DNA of 16,507 nucleotides from Dethiobacter sp. GTDB lineage: Bacteria; Bacillota_D; Dethiobacteria; Dethiobacterales; Dethiobacteraceae. The position numbers and the translations under genes were made by a program. Below, piece after piece: positions 8,417 through 15,785 of the stretch. The notes beneath the pieces are model-generated. The model was given only the letters and a program-made list of their open reading frames with translations, did not search any database and was not told the origin of the DNA. Every line of letters starts with the position of its first letter. Position 1 is the stretch's first letter. The DNA is taken from assembly GCA_018333395.1 (NCBI GenBank), contig JAGXSQ010000074.1:1-16507 (forward strand), in the 5' to 3' direction.

Positions 8417-8662
8417 CTACACCTCCAAGTATATAATGTCCTGCTCCGGCAAAATGGCCACACCTAAGGCGGCGAGCTTTGTTTCCTCCCTTTCTCGTAG
8501 CTTTTTTAGCAGGAGGAATCCCTCTCGTTCCCCTCTGGATACGGAGCGTATTGTGACGGGGCCGGAACTGTATTCCCGCCAGAAGATCGACCCTGCGATA
8601 CCCTGCTCCTCACCCTGCTCCTCTTCAATGAAGTACAGGAAGTGCCGAAAGCACTGACTTCG
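8417..8662 (-). pseudogene. Possible small gene or gene remnant without a recognisable start
   Basis: An open minus-strand frame of 81 codons ends with TAG at 8419-8417, two bases before the kinase ATG, and the kinase ribosome binding site lies in its last codons. This spacing is typical of a real upstream gene. The translation looks protein-like rather than like an antisense shadow: YFIEEEQG, then IFWREYSSGPVTIRSV, GFLLLKKLREREETKLAALG, ending EQDIIYLEV. However, it holds no ATG, GTG or TTG before codon 67, and the frame is closed by TAG at 8665-8663. It could be a 5'-truncated or frameshifted gene, use a rare start (CTG or ATT), or be chance. I recognise no family. Confidence 0.35.
8641..8655. 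repeat. Short hairpin AGTGC-CGAAA-GCACT
   Basis: Perfect 5-bp stem with a 5-base loop, at the 5' end of the start-less minus-strand frame. No T-run follows on either strand, so it is not an obvious terminator. It may be a leader structure for the kinase transcript. Confidence 0.4.
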
Positions 8663-8878
8663 CTAAAATACTTTAATGAGAACGCACCACCATACAAATT
8701 GTGTGTGCTGGCTCGCTCCCAAGCATTGCCTTGCATCAGAATGCTTTGGCACAGCATTCCTGCCGAGCCCCGTATATAACTAGTCTGTTGTTATTCTTCC
8801 GCTTTCCCTAATCCGAGCAAAACGCATAAAAAAGGGCTGGGGTCAAAAGCTAAGAGCAAACTGCAAGGAGGTGAAAGG
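8663..8878. other. Gene-free stretch between divergent genes
   Basis: Together with the doubtful frame before it, this is a gap of about 460 bases between the minus-strand kinase and the plus-strand lipoprotein. It should hold promoters for both directions. Apart from the nested inverted repeat (8710-8769) and the lipoprotein ribosome binding site (AAGGAGGTG, 8865-8873), I see no convincing gene. I found no promoter I can defend; a sporulation sigma-factor site for the lipoprotein would be expected here, but no clear match was seen. Open frames on both strands have a composition typical of non-coding shadows. Confidence 0.6.
8710..8769. repeat. Nested 60-bp inverted repeat
   Basis: Outer arms GGCTCG (8710-8715) and CGAGCC (8764-8769) enclose a second perfect stem, AAGCATT (8721-8727) with AATGCTT (8740-8746). 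The two stems can form together as a stem, asymmetric internal loop, stem. There is no flanking T-run. It lies between divergent genes and may be a regulatory RNA structure or operator region. Confidence 0.5.
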
Positions 8879-9421
8879 ATGAAAAAAAGACGGTTTGTGT
8901 TCCTTGTCTGCTTGCTCTTCATTGTCAGCTTGCTTGCCACCGGTTGCCCCATGCCGCTGCGCAGGCCCGCTCCAGAGCGACAGCCCGAGCAAGCTCCCGT
9001 CCCGCAGCCAGCACCAAGGCAACCAGCTCCGGGGGCCATGGAAATGGCCAACCGCATCGCTAACATTGCTGCCGATGTGCCGGGGGTGGACGCAGCGGTA
9101 GTAGTGGCCATCTCCAACATGGCCCTGGTCGGGATTACCTTGGACCGGGCTGAGGAGGTGGCACGCGGTGAAGTCGAAATCAAGCAGGAAGTAGCCCGTA
9201 CTATTGAAAAGCGGGAACCAGGCATCGTCAACGCGTATGTCTCGGCCAATCCCGATATAATCAAGCAGTTGCGGGATATTTCCAGCGGTATCCAGAGGGG
9301 TGAGCCGCTCAGCACCTTTTTTGAGCAACTAGCAGAAATTCTTCGCCGGATGCGCGTCGAAACCGATCCGGAACCCGCTCCCGTTCCTCCACCGCCCCCG
9401 CCCGTTCCCACTCCCGGCTAG
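8879..9421 (+). CDS. YhcN/YlaJ-family sporulation lipoprotein
   Basis: 180-residue predicted lipoprotein. It starts with a signal peptide (MKKRRF, hydrophobic core, LLATGC) with the lipidated Cys at 23. A Pro/Gln-rich linker (about 27-52) follows, then a YhcN/YlaJ-like domain (about 55-155): MANRIANIAADVPGVDAAVV, ALVGITLD, EVARTIEKREPGIVNAYVSA, and the closing FEQLAEILRRM. The tail is Pro-rich (PVPPPPPPVPTPG). In Bacillus these lipoproteins are made in the forespore or found in the spore inner membrane and affect germination or outgrowth; the same role is inferred here. The ATG at 8879 has an excellent AAGGAGGTG site 5 bases upstream. It is the only plus-strand protein gene and appears monocistronic, with its terminator 16 bases after the stop. 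Its presence is the best evidence for a spore former. Confidence 0.88.
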   Translation: MKKRRFVFLVCLLFIVSLLATGCPMPLRRPAPERQPEQAPVPQPAPRQPAPGAMEMANRIANIAADVPGVDAAVVVAISNMALVGITLDRAEEVARGEVEIKQEVARTIEKREPGIVNAYVSANPDIIKQLRDISSGIQRGEPLSTFFEQLAEILRRMRVETDPEPAPVPPPPPPVPTPG

Positions 9422-9436
9422 GATAGGCACCTGACC

Positions 9437-9468
9437 AAAAAAGCCTGGTGTTACCCCCAGGCTTTTTT
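9437..9468. terminator. Bidirectional rho-independent terminator
   Basis: GCCTGG (9443-9448) pairs with CCAGGC (9457-9462), and the stem is flanked by six A (9437-9442) and six T (9463-9468), so it works in both directions. It sits between the convergent lipoprotein stop (9421) and the mtaD stop (9470) and would end both transcripts. Confidence 0.93.
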
Positions 9469-9469
9469 C

Positions 9470-10771
9470 TTATTTCTCTGCCTCTTCCCGCACAAGGTGC
9501 ATCGCTCTCTCCTGCGCCTGGAAGAGGATTTTTTCTTCGTCCAGCGTTGTTAGCTCACCATTCTCCAGCAAAATTTTCCCATCCACCATTACCAGGGTTA
9601 GGTCTCCTGGCTGCGCTGCATAAACGAGATGAGCAATGAGATCATGTTGCGGCGTCAGGTGTGGTTTGTGCAAGTCAAACATGATCAAGTCCGCTTTCAT
9701 TCCACTCGCTACCATGCCTACATCGTTCAGGAAGACTGCTTTGGCACTTTGGCTGGTAGCCATGCTCAGAGCCTCTCGCGCCGTGATGGCGGTTGGATCC
9801 ATGCGGCTGCCTTTGTGCAGCAACGCCGCTAGGCGCATCTCTTCCAGCATGTCCAGGTTGTTGTTGCTGGCGGCACCATCGGTGCCAAGCCCCACAATTA
9901 TCCCGCGGTCAAGCAAGTCCGGTACCGGGGCGATACCGCTGCCAAGCTTCAGGTTGCTGCCCGGGTTATGGGCAACATGGACGTTAAAGTCGCGCAGAAT
10001 GTCCATATCTTCCATACTCAGGTGGACACAGTGAGCCGCGATAACGGGCCTAGCCAAAAGGCCGGTGTCTCTTAGCAGCGCTGTAGGCGAAACTCCGTAT
10101 CGCTCGTTAATACGCCGGACCTCCTCCAGCGTTTCGGCTAGGTGAATTTGGATTGGCACATGCAGCTTCTCCTGCAGCGTCAAAACTTTGTGCAAATATT
10201 CCGGTGGACATGTATAAGGCGCGTGCGGTCCGAGCATGGTTGTAATCCTGCTGGCAGCGCGTCCGTGCCAGTTGCTGATAAACTGTTCGCTTTCCTCCAG
10301 CCCTTTCTCCGCCAGGTGACCGATACCCACAAGTCCCCGGGCTAGGACGGCGCGAATTCCTGCTTCCTCTGCCGCCTCCGCTACCTGGTCCATAAAAAAA
10401 TACATATCCGTAAACGTAGTCGTGCCGGACTTAAGCATCTCGGCGATGGCCAAAAGCGTCCCCCAGTAGACGTCTTCGCGCTTCAGTTTTGCCTCCACCG
10501 GCCAGATGCGTTTTTCCAGCCAATACATGAGCGGCACATCATCGGCAAAAGAGCGCAGCAAAGTCATGGCGGCATGGCCATGAGCATTGACAAAGCCAGG
10601 CGCCAAGAGCTTTCCGCTGCCGCTTATAGTCCTGCCAAAGGATCTGTTCCAATCCTTTTTCGGCCCGACATAGCTGATAGTCTGCCCCTCAATAATCACG
10701 TCGGCTTCCGGCATAATTTCCTGGTTTTCATTGACGGTCAGGACGGTGGCCCCACGAATTAAAGTATTCAT
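9470..10771 (-). CDS. mtaD: 5-methylthioadenosine/S-adenosylhomocysteine deaminase
   Basis: Amidohydrolase-superfamily deaminase, 433 residues, which removes the 6-amino group of methylthioadenosine, S-adenosylhomocysteine and often 5'-deoxyadenosine or adenosine, giving the inosine forms and ammonia. Metal and catalytic residues are in place: H64 and H66 (NAHGHAAM), H183 (GPHAPYTCPP), H210 and E213 (IQIHLAET), H247 (AAHCVH), D298 (GLGTDGAASNN). This is the pattern of the Thermotoga TM0936 and methanogen DadD enzymes. The ATG at 10771 overlaps the aldolase stop as ATGA. Last gene of the operon, with the terminator starting just after its stop. Its position with mtnP and ahcY suggests it supplies the deaminated substrates of both. 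Preference among nucleosides cannot be read from sequence. Confidence 0.93.
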   Translation of the reverse strand: MNTLIRGATVLTVNENQEIMPEADVIIEGQTISYVGPKKDWNRSFGRTISGSGKLLAPGFVNAHGHAAMTLLRSFADDVPLMYWLEKRIWPVEAKLKREDVYWGTLLAIAEMLKSGTTTFTDMYFFMDQVAEAAEEAGIRAVLARGLVGIGHLAEKGLEESEQFISNWHGRAASRITTMLGPHAPYTCPPEYLHKVLTLQEKLHVPIQIHLAETLEEVRRINERYGVSPTALLRDTGLLARPVIAAHCVHLSMEDMDILRDFNVHVAHNPGSNLKLGSGIAPVPDLLDRGIIVGLGTDGAASNNNLDMLEEMRLAALLHKGSRMDPTAITAREALSMATSQSAKAVFLNDVGMVASGMKADLIMFDLHKPHLTPQHDLIAHLVYAAQPGDLTLVMVDGKILLENGELTTLDEEKILFQAQERAMHLVREEAEK

Positions 10772-11427
10772 TTACTAACCTCCCCGCCCAGCCCTGGGCC
10801 GTACGCCTTAAGATAGAAGTCACGCATCATCCGGACATCCTCCCGGGAAAGCGGCTGCACCGGCCCCAGTAATCGGGCCAGCAGCAACGCTTGGGCTGCT
10901 TTTTCCACCACCCGGCAGACTTTCAGCGCCTCCGACAGGTCGCCGGCCAAGCCTACCAGGCCGTGATTGGCCAGCAACACCGCGCTCCGGTCACCCAGTG
11001 CCCGGACCGCATTTTCAGCCAAAAGCTCTGTTCCCGGTAACGCATATTCAGCTACTTCCACGCCGCCGCCCACCACCTGGGCCAAATCTTCCACCACCGG
11101 TAAAACGGGCGTGTGGGCCACGGCAAAAGCTGTGGCATAAACGCTATGTGTGTGGACAATGGCGCCGCAGTCAGGCCTTGCTTTATATAGCGCCGCATGC
11201 AGTCGCCACTCAGACGATGCCTTCCAGCGCCCGGACAGCGCCGTTCCGTCAAGCCTAAGCAGAACCAAGTCTCCTGCTGTCATGCTCTCATACGGCAGGC
11301 CACTTGGTGTAATCCACATGCTCTCGTTATCGGCCCGGACGGAGACGTTGCCCCAGGTTCCAAGCACAAGAGCATCCCGGCACATTTCCCGGGCTGTCGT
11401 CACAAGCAGGTTCCTCTTATCATTCAT
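10768..11427 (-). CDS. Class II aldolase, likely 5-methylthioribulose-1-phosphate / 5-deoxyribulose-1-phosphate aldolase
   Basis: FucA/AraD-type Zn aldolase of 219 residues. Catalytic Glu73 (SSEWRLH) and zinc ligands H92, H94 (HTHS) and H155 (NHG) fall at the same numbers as in E. coli L-fuculose-1-phosphate aldolase, and the phosphate-binding GNVS and PSG motifs are present (26-29, 41-43). Set between mtnA and mtaD, it should cleave the MtnA product to dihydroxyacetone phosphate plus methylthioacetaldehyde (the Ald2/DHAP shunt), or 5-deoxyribulose-1-phosphate to DHAP plus acetaldehyde. The first 8 bases overlap mtnA and the last 4 overlap mtaD, so translation is coupled. No fucose, rhamnose or arabinose genes are nearby, which argues against a sugar-catabolic role. 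Specificity is inferred from context. Confidence 0.88.
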   Translation of the reverse strand: MNDKRNLLVTTAREMCRDALVLGTWGNVSVRADNESMWITPSGLPYESMTAGDLVLLRLDGTALSGRWKASSEWRLHAALYKARPDCGAIVHTHSVYATAFAVAHTPVLPVVEDLAQVVGGGVEVAEYALPGTELLAENAVRALGDRSAVLLANHGLVGLAGDLSEALKVCRVVEKAAQALLLARLLGPVQPLSREDVRMMRDFYLKAYGPGLGGEVSK

Positions 11428-12466
11428 GGCCTTGTCCTGCGAAAAAACGAGCCACTTTTTCTGTGTCAGGGCGGTGAATGATGCCCCATTCCGTAATTAT
11501 AGCGGTAATCAAGGAGGCCGGCGTTACGTCAAAAGAGGGGTTGTAGCAATTGATGCCCTCCGGTGCTATGCGCACGCCGCAAAAGTGCGTCAGTTCCGTC
11601 TCAGGGCGCTCCTCGATCGGGATTTCTGCGCCGCTTCGCAGCGTCAGGTCGAAGGTGGAAAAAGGTGCCGCCACATAAAAGGGGAGCTGGTGTGCAGCAG
11701 CTAGGACAGCCAGAGAGTATGTACCGATTTTATTCGCTACATCGCCACTCGCAGCGATCCGGTCAGCGCCAACAATTACTAGGTCAACTTTCCCCTGCTT
11801 CATCAGAAAACCAGCCATGTTATCGGCAAGTAGCGTGGCCGGAATATTTTCACAACACATCTCCCAGGCAGTAAGCCTGGCGCCTTGCAGATAGGGCCTT
11901 GTCTCTCCAGCATAAACGTGGACTCTTTTCCCCGCCGCCACCACGCTGCGGATCACACCTAAGGCCGTCCCGTAGCCTACAGTGGCCAGTGCACCGGCAT
12001 TGCAGTGAGTTAGGATGCGCGCCCCGTCTGGCACAAGTTCTGCTCCAAAATGGCCGATGCGGCGGTTAGTGGCCACATCCTGCTCCGCGATACGTCCCGC
12101 CTCCGCCGACAGTTCCCCGGCAATTTCCCGTGGCTCGCGGGCTACCAACTTCCCGGCCACCTCCAGCATCCTGTTTACAGCCCAAGCCAAGTTAACAGCG
12201 GTAGGCCGCGTGCTTTTCAAACCGCGCGCCGCTTCTTCTAATCCCAAGAAAAAAGCAGCCGTCGGGACGTGCTCCCGCTCCAACGCTGCTAGCGCCATAC
12301 CATAGGCCGCTGCAGCACCGATGGCCGGCGCTCCGCGGACGACCATCTGTCTGATGCCTTCCGCAACAGAGCGCCAATCGTCACATTCCACATAGTTAAT
12401 TTGTCCAGGCAGCAGCCGCTGGTCTAAAAGAAAGAGCTTGTTATCAGTAAAGCGTAACGGCTCCAT
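11420..12466 (-). CDS. mtnA: 5-methylthioribose-1-phosphate isomerase
   Basis: Isomerises 5-methylthioribose-1-phosphate to 5-methylthioribulose-1-phosphate, and in some bacteria 5-deoxyribose-1-phosphate as well. 348 residues, normal for the family. It shows the MVVRGAPAIG substrate-binding segment, the catalytic Cys155 in THCNAGALAT and the catalytic Asp235 in VGADRIAASGDVANKIGTY, both matching the Bacillus enzyme. I chose the ATG at 12466: AAGGAG lies 7 bases upstream, while the GTG one codon earlier (12469) leaves only 4. It follows mtnP after 15 bases and overlaps the aldolase start by 8. No mtnK, mtnB, mtnC, mtnD or mtnW is present in the window, so the sugar is probably cleaved rather than recycled to methionine. 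Confidence 0.95.
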   Translation of the reverse strand: MEPLRFTDNKLFLLDQRLLPGQINYVECDDWRSVAEGIRQMVVRGAPAIGAAAAYGMALAALEREHVPTAAFFLGLEEAARGLKSTRPTAVNLAWAVNRMLEVAGKLVAREPREIAGELSAEAGRIAEQDVATNRRIGHFGAELVPDGARILTHCNAGALATVGYGTALGVIRSVVAAGKRVHVYAGETRPYLQGARLTAWEMCCENIPATLLADNMAGFLMKQGKVDLVIVGADRIAASGDVANKIGTYSLAVLAAAHQLPFYVAAPFSTFDLTLRSGAEIPIEERPETELTHFCGVRIAPEGINCYNPSFDVTPASLITAIITEWGIIHRPDTEKVARFFAGQGHE

Positions 12467-12481
12467 CACTTTTCTCCTTAC

Positions 12482-13270
12482 TTAAAGCGGGACGCTGCTG
12501 CCAAGGCTCTGGCAGTGGCAGTTTCTCGCCCCGACCAGGGCCGGAATGGACTCCATCAGCAGGCGGCGTACTTTCTCCCCATTCTCAGCCATCATCGCTA
12601 ATACTTCATGGTGTGTCAGTACCGTCGGCGAGATTCCGGCAGCAAAATTGGTAGACAAAGCCAAAGTGCTGTAGCATAGTCCCGCCTCCCGGGCCAGCAC
12701 TACTTCCGGCACATTAGTCATGCCTACCAAGTCTCCGCCCAACTGCTTAAACATCCTGATTTCAGCCGGTGTTTCAAAGCGTGGCCCATCCGTGCAGACA
12801 TACACCGCACCGCTTTGCAACGAAAGCGTAGCCCGCTCCGCCGCAGCCAAAAGAAGTTTGTTTATTTCCGGGCAGTACGGCGCGGTAAAATCTGTATGAA
12901 CCACGCCGGCAGCGCCGCCGTCAAAAAAAGTACCCTCCCGCGCCTTGGTGAAATCCAGAAACTGCTCCAGCAAGACCATCGATCCGGGGGGCACATTCTC
13001 GTTTAAAGAACCGACAGCGGCGGTGGCCAACACCTTCTCCACGCCCACCTTGAGGAGTGCCGCGATATTCGCCCGGTAATTGATTTTATGAGGCGGTATG
13101 CCATGTTTTGTGCCGTGCCGTGCCAGGAAAACGACTTCCTGACCCTGGTAGCTGCCCTGCGACAGGAGCGCCGTGCCATAGCGCGTATTTACCTCGAATG
13201 TTCGCAAATCCGCCAGCATTTTAGGATTGTAGACACCTGTCCCGCCGATGATGGCCAACCTGACGTTCAT
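12482..13270 (-). CDS. mtnP: Methylthioadenosine/methylthioinosine phosphorylase
   Basis: Phosphorolysis of a 5'-methylthio- (or 5'-deoxy-) nucleoside to the sugar-1-phosphate and free base. 262 residues. Family motifs: GGTGVYN (9-15), ARHGTKHGIPPHKINYRANI (50-69), AAVGSLN (84-90), TDGPRFETPAEI (160-171), GMTNVPEVVLARE (183-195). The base-binding loop reads STNFAAG, so Asn208 and Ala210 replace the two Asp (human D220, D222) that select adenine. Asn here is typical of 6-oxopurine enzymes, so methylthioinosine or inosine is the likelier substrate. A C-terminal CHC motif (251-253) recalls the CXC of thermostable relatives. The start at 13270 has AAGGGGGGA close upstream and lies 11 bases after the ahcY stop; an in-frame ATG at 13297 would overlap ahcY. 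Confidence 0.92.
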   Translation of the reverse strand: MNVRLAIIGGTGVYNPKMLADLRTFEVNTRYGTALLSQGSYQGQEVVFLARHGTKHGIPPHKINYRANIAALLKVGVEKVLATAAVGSLNENVPPGSMVLLEQFLDFTKAREGTFFDGGAAGVVHTDFTAPYCPEINKLLLAAAERATLSLQSGAVYVCTDGPRFETPAEIRMFKQLGGDLVGMTNVPEVVLAREAGLCYSTLALSTNFAAGISPTVLTHHEVLAMMAENGEKVRRLLMESIPALVGARNCHCQSLGSSVPL

Positions 13271-13281
13271 GTTATCCCCCC

Positions 13282-14526
13282 TTACTCCGGTTTCCATTGT
13301 CCAAGATAAGATTCCTGCACATGGCTTAATGAGTCGATCTGTATTTTTAGTGATTGCAGCTTGCGCCAGGCCACTCGTTCATCAACTTCAGCCGGCAGCG
13401 GCAGCACCTCGTCCGGCAGCCGCCCGTAGTTGTCGTTTAGATAGCGCAGTGCCTCCACCTGCAGTGCAAGAGACATATCCATAATCTCGGCCGGATGCCC
13501 GTCAGCCGCAGCTAGGTTCACCAGCCGACCCTCAGCCAGGAGGTAAATATTCCTGCCGGCGATTTCGTACGCTCCCACACTGCGCCGGGCCAGTCGGCTG
13601 TTGATCGCGAGAGCGGCCAGCTCTGTCTTGTTGATTTCAACGTCAAAGTGTCCGGCGTTACATAAAATAGCACCGTTTTTCATTTTCAGAAAATGCTCCC
13701 GTCCCAGTACATCGCGGCAACCGGTCACAGTAACAAAAATATCACCGGCAGCCGCAGCATCCAGTGCCGGCATGACGGCGTTACCGTCCATCACCGCCTC
13801 TAGCGCACGTATCGGGTTGATTTCACAAACTATGACCTGCGCCCCAAGGCCCTTGGCTCGCATGGCTACTCCCTTGCCACACCAGCCATAGCCCAAGACA
13901 ACAACCGTTTTTCCGGCTACCACCAGATTAGTAGCCCGCATAATGCCGTCCCAGACCGATTGTCCCGTACCGTAACGGTTGTCGAAAAGATACTTGCAAT
14001 AGGCATCGTTAACAGCCACCATCGGCATGCGCAGCATTCCGGCCGCCGCCATGGCCCGCAGCCGGCAAAGACCCGTGGTCGTCTCCTCGGCACCGCCGCG
14101 CACCATGTCCAGCAAGTGCGGATACTGCGTGTGCAGCAACGCTACTAGGTCGCCGCCATCATCAATGATAAGGTGAGGTTTGCACTCCAGAGTTCTGCGC
14201 AGGTGCTCCTCGTATTCTTCATCTGTGGCTCCGTGCCAGGCATGAACCGTCAGACCGTCGGCTACCAAAGCGGCGGCGATATCGTCTTGAGTAGAAAGCG
14301 GATTGCTCCCGGTAATAGTAACCTCAGCCCCGCTATCCTGGATTACCTGAGCCATGTAAGCCGTTTTAGCCTCTAAGTGCAGACAGATAGCGACACGCAA
14401 CCCGTCAAAAGGCTTCATCTGTCTGAACTCTGCCGCCAGAGCATATAAAACAGGCATATGCTCCTTAACCCAGGCAATTTTCATTCTGCCCTCAGGTACC
14501 AGAGTAAAATCCCGAATTGTGCTCAA
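13282..14526 (-). CDS. ahcY: Adenosylhomocysteinase, short Thermotoga/archaeal type (possibly S-inosylhomocysteine hydrolase)
   Basis: NAD-dependent hydrolase splitting S-adenosyl- (or S-inosyl-) homocysteine into homocysteine and the nucleoside. 414 residues, lacking the long insertion and the C-terminal extension ending in Lys-Tyr of the eukaryotic/proteobacterial type. Motifs: LHLEAKTAY (49-57), NPLSTQDD (75-82), IIDDGGDL, EETTTG, VNDAYCKYLFDNRYGTGQS, the NAD loop VVLGYGWCGKG and NAGHFDVEI. In the canonical enzyme the adenine-contacting segment reads HMT.E; here it is HLEAK, so the Glu that faces the 6-amino group is Lys54. The start is TTG at 14526 with GGGAG 8 bases upstream; an ATG at 14484 (MKIAWV) with GAGGG is a fair alternative. 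First enzyme of the SAM by-product operon; mtnP follows after 11 bases. Confidence 0.94.
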   Translation of the reverse strand: MSTIRDFTLVPEGRMKIAWVKEHMPVLYALAAEFRQMKPFDGLRVAICLHLEAKTAYMAQVIQDSGAEVTITGSNPLSTQDDIAAALVADGLTVHAWHGATDEEYEEHLRRTLECKPHLIIDDGGDLVALLHTQYPHLLDMVRGGAEETTTGLCRLRAMAAAGMLRMPMVAVNDAYCKYLFDNRYGTGQSVWDGIMRATNLVVAGKTVVVLGYGWCGKGVAMRAKGLGAQVIVCEINPIRALEAVMDGNAVMPALDAAAAGDIFVTVTGCRDVLGREHFLKMKNGAILCNAGHFDVEINKTELAALAINSRLARRSVGAYEIAGRNIYLLAEGRLVNLAAADGHPAEIMDMSLALQVEALRYLNDNYGRLPDEVLPLPAEVDERVAWRKLQSLKIQIDSLSHVQESYLGQWKPE

Positions 14527-14601
14527 AAGATCATCTCCCTCCCTGACAGCAGTTTATCTTCGTCGCCAGGCTTTATTTTCCTGCTTTGGGCTCTAATCTC
14601 T

Positions 14602-15597
14602 TCAGCTACCGCCAGACTCCCGGCCCTCCTCTCCCAAGTAGAGCTTGCGCGCACGATAATAACACTCTAAGGCTTTCCGTGTTTCGCCCAGTTGCTCATA
14701 AAGCAGCCCGAGCTCAAAAAATACGCAGAATTGACCCGGTGCAAGGTGCGCGGCTTTAAGCAAATTCACTAGGGCTTCCGCGTCGTTGCTCATTTTTTTA
14801 TAGGCCTTGCCTAAGTAAAAGTAAATCTCCCAGTCACGGGGGAAGCTGTCCTTGATAGCCAGAAAAGAGTCCAGGCTTTTTCCGTATTCTTCCATATTAT
14901 AGTAGGCCGCACCGAGGTTAAAACGGGCCGCAGCAAAGTCCGGAGTCAACTCCACTGCTTTCTCAAACTCCGGCAGCGCCAAGTCATACCGCTCCGCGTC
15001 AGCGTAAAGGTTTCCTAAAGAATTATGAATGATGGCGTGGGTCTGTCGGTCATCCGTTAACGCCTGTACTAGGCGAAGCTCACGCATCGCCTCATCAGCC
15101 TGGCCTTTTTCCGCATAAGCAACCCCCAAGCAAAGCCGGGCTAGGAGCAAGTCTGGCTCCATAGTTGCTACCTGCTTAAACTGAGCGATAGCTTCGTCCA
15201 TCATCGCCAGTTCGAGAAAGCCAAGGCCTTTCCGGAAGAAACGTATAGACACTTCCTGGTGCGACGGCAGATCTAGCAGAGGGCCCCCTCTTGTCGTTAG
15301 ATGCTCTTGAACCGCATCGTCTTTCTCAGGCGCTGCTGCCGGGACAACCTTCAGGAAGGCGTTTAACACCGACTCCGGCAGTTCATCTGGAAGGGAAAAA
15401 CCGAATTTTTCCTGAAGGTCATTAATCTTCTCTTCGAAATGCAGCCACGACTCTATGCAATAGTCCATCCGTTTTCTAAGTTGCAAAAGACGGTGATAAC
15501 ACCTTTCCCGGCTCTGCTGACAGTTGTCGGACCTCGCCAATTCTTCCTCCATTTTCTGCAAGTCAGCAAAAATTTGCGTAAACTCCAATTCCGCCAT
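14602..15597 (-). CDS. TPR-repeat protein of unknown function
   Basis: 331 residues. The N-terminal 90 residues are charged and helical (LQKMEEELARSDN, then FEEKINDLQEKFG) and may form a coiled coil. From about residue 115 to 325 there are about six tetratricopeptide repeats, for example AIIHNSLGNLYADAERYDLA, ARFNLGAAYYNMEEYGKSLD and VFFELGLLYEQLGETRKALE. No signal peptide or membrane segment is seen, so it is probably a cytoplasmic protein-protein adaptor. I chose the ATG at 15597 (GGAGG 10 bases upstream; the upstream extension from 15657 is unlike a protein start). It lies 75 bases before ahcY on the same strand with no T-tailed terminator between, so it may be the first gene of the operon, but no link to SAM metabolism is visible. 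Confidence 0.85.
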   Translation of the reverse strand: MAELEFTQIFADLQKMEEELARSDNCQQSRERCYHRLLQLRKRMDYCIESWLHFEEKINDLQEKFGFSLPDELPESVLNAFLKVVPAAAPEKDDAVQEHLTTRGGPLLDLPSHQEVSIRFFRKGLGFLELAMMDEAIAQFKQVATMEPDLLLARLCLGVAYAEKGQADEAMRELRLVQALTDDRQTHAIIHNSLGNLYADAERYDLALPEFEKAVELTPDFAAARFNLGAAYYNMEEYGKSLDSFLAIKDSFPRDWEIYFYLGKAYKKMSNDAEALVNLLKAAHLAPGQFCVFFELGLLYEQLGETRKALECYYRARKLYLGEEGRESGGS

Positions 15598-15679
15598 ATC
15601 CCGCCTGCCTCCTTCTCCTTTTCTCCCCTTGGTTTGCACATCTTTTTCCCAAAACATGCACCACCCGTATACTTCCCAC

Positions 15680-15692
15680 CCGGCATAGCCGG
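15680..15692. repeat. Short perfect inverted repeat CCGGC-ATA-GCCGG
   Basis: A 5-bp GC-rich palindrome upstream of the TPR gene, in the 257-base gap between it and the tRNA array. No T-run follows, so it could be an operator or leader hairpin for the TPR/ahcY transcript. Weak evidence. Confidence 0.3.
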
Positions 15693-15785
15693 AACCAAAC
15701 TTAGTTTCTGACCATTTTTTGAAGATGTTTACGGGATAGCTCCTAACACCTAAGCTGCTTCTATTGGGGGCAGAGCACCACCAAC

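Noticed and set aside
8791..9411. 206-codon minus-strand frame over the lipoprotein gene
   Set aside because: Gly/Ser-rich shadow of a gene with a lipoprotein signal, a strong ribosome binding site and a recognised family domain.
14523..14534. Three-codon mini-frame (ATG ATC TTT TGA, minus strand) overlapping the ahcY TTG start
   Set aside because: The Shine-Dalgarno sequence directly abuts this ATG, too close for initiation, and is well placed for the TTG.
14527..14601. SAM or SAH riboswitch upstream of ahcY
   Set aside because: The region is only 75 bases and none of the conserved S-box or SAH-element motifs is present; at most a weak G-U-containing stem can be drawn.
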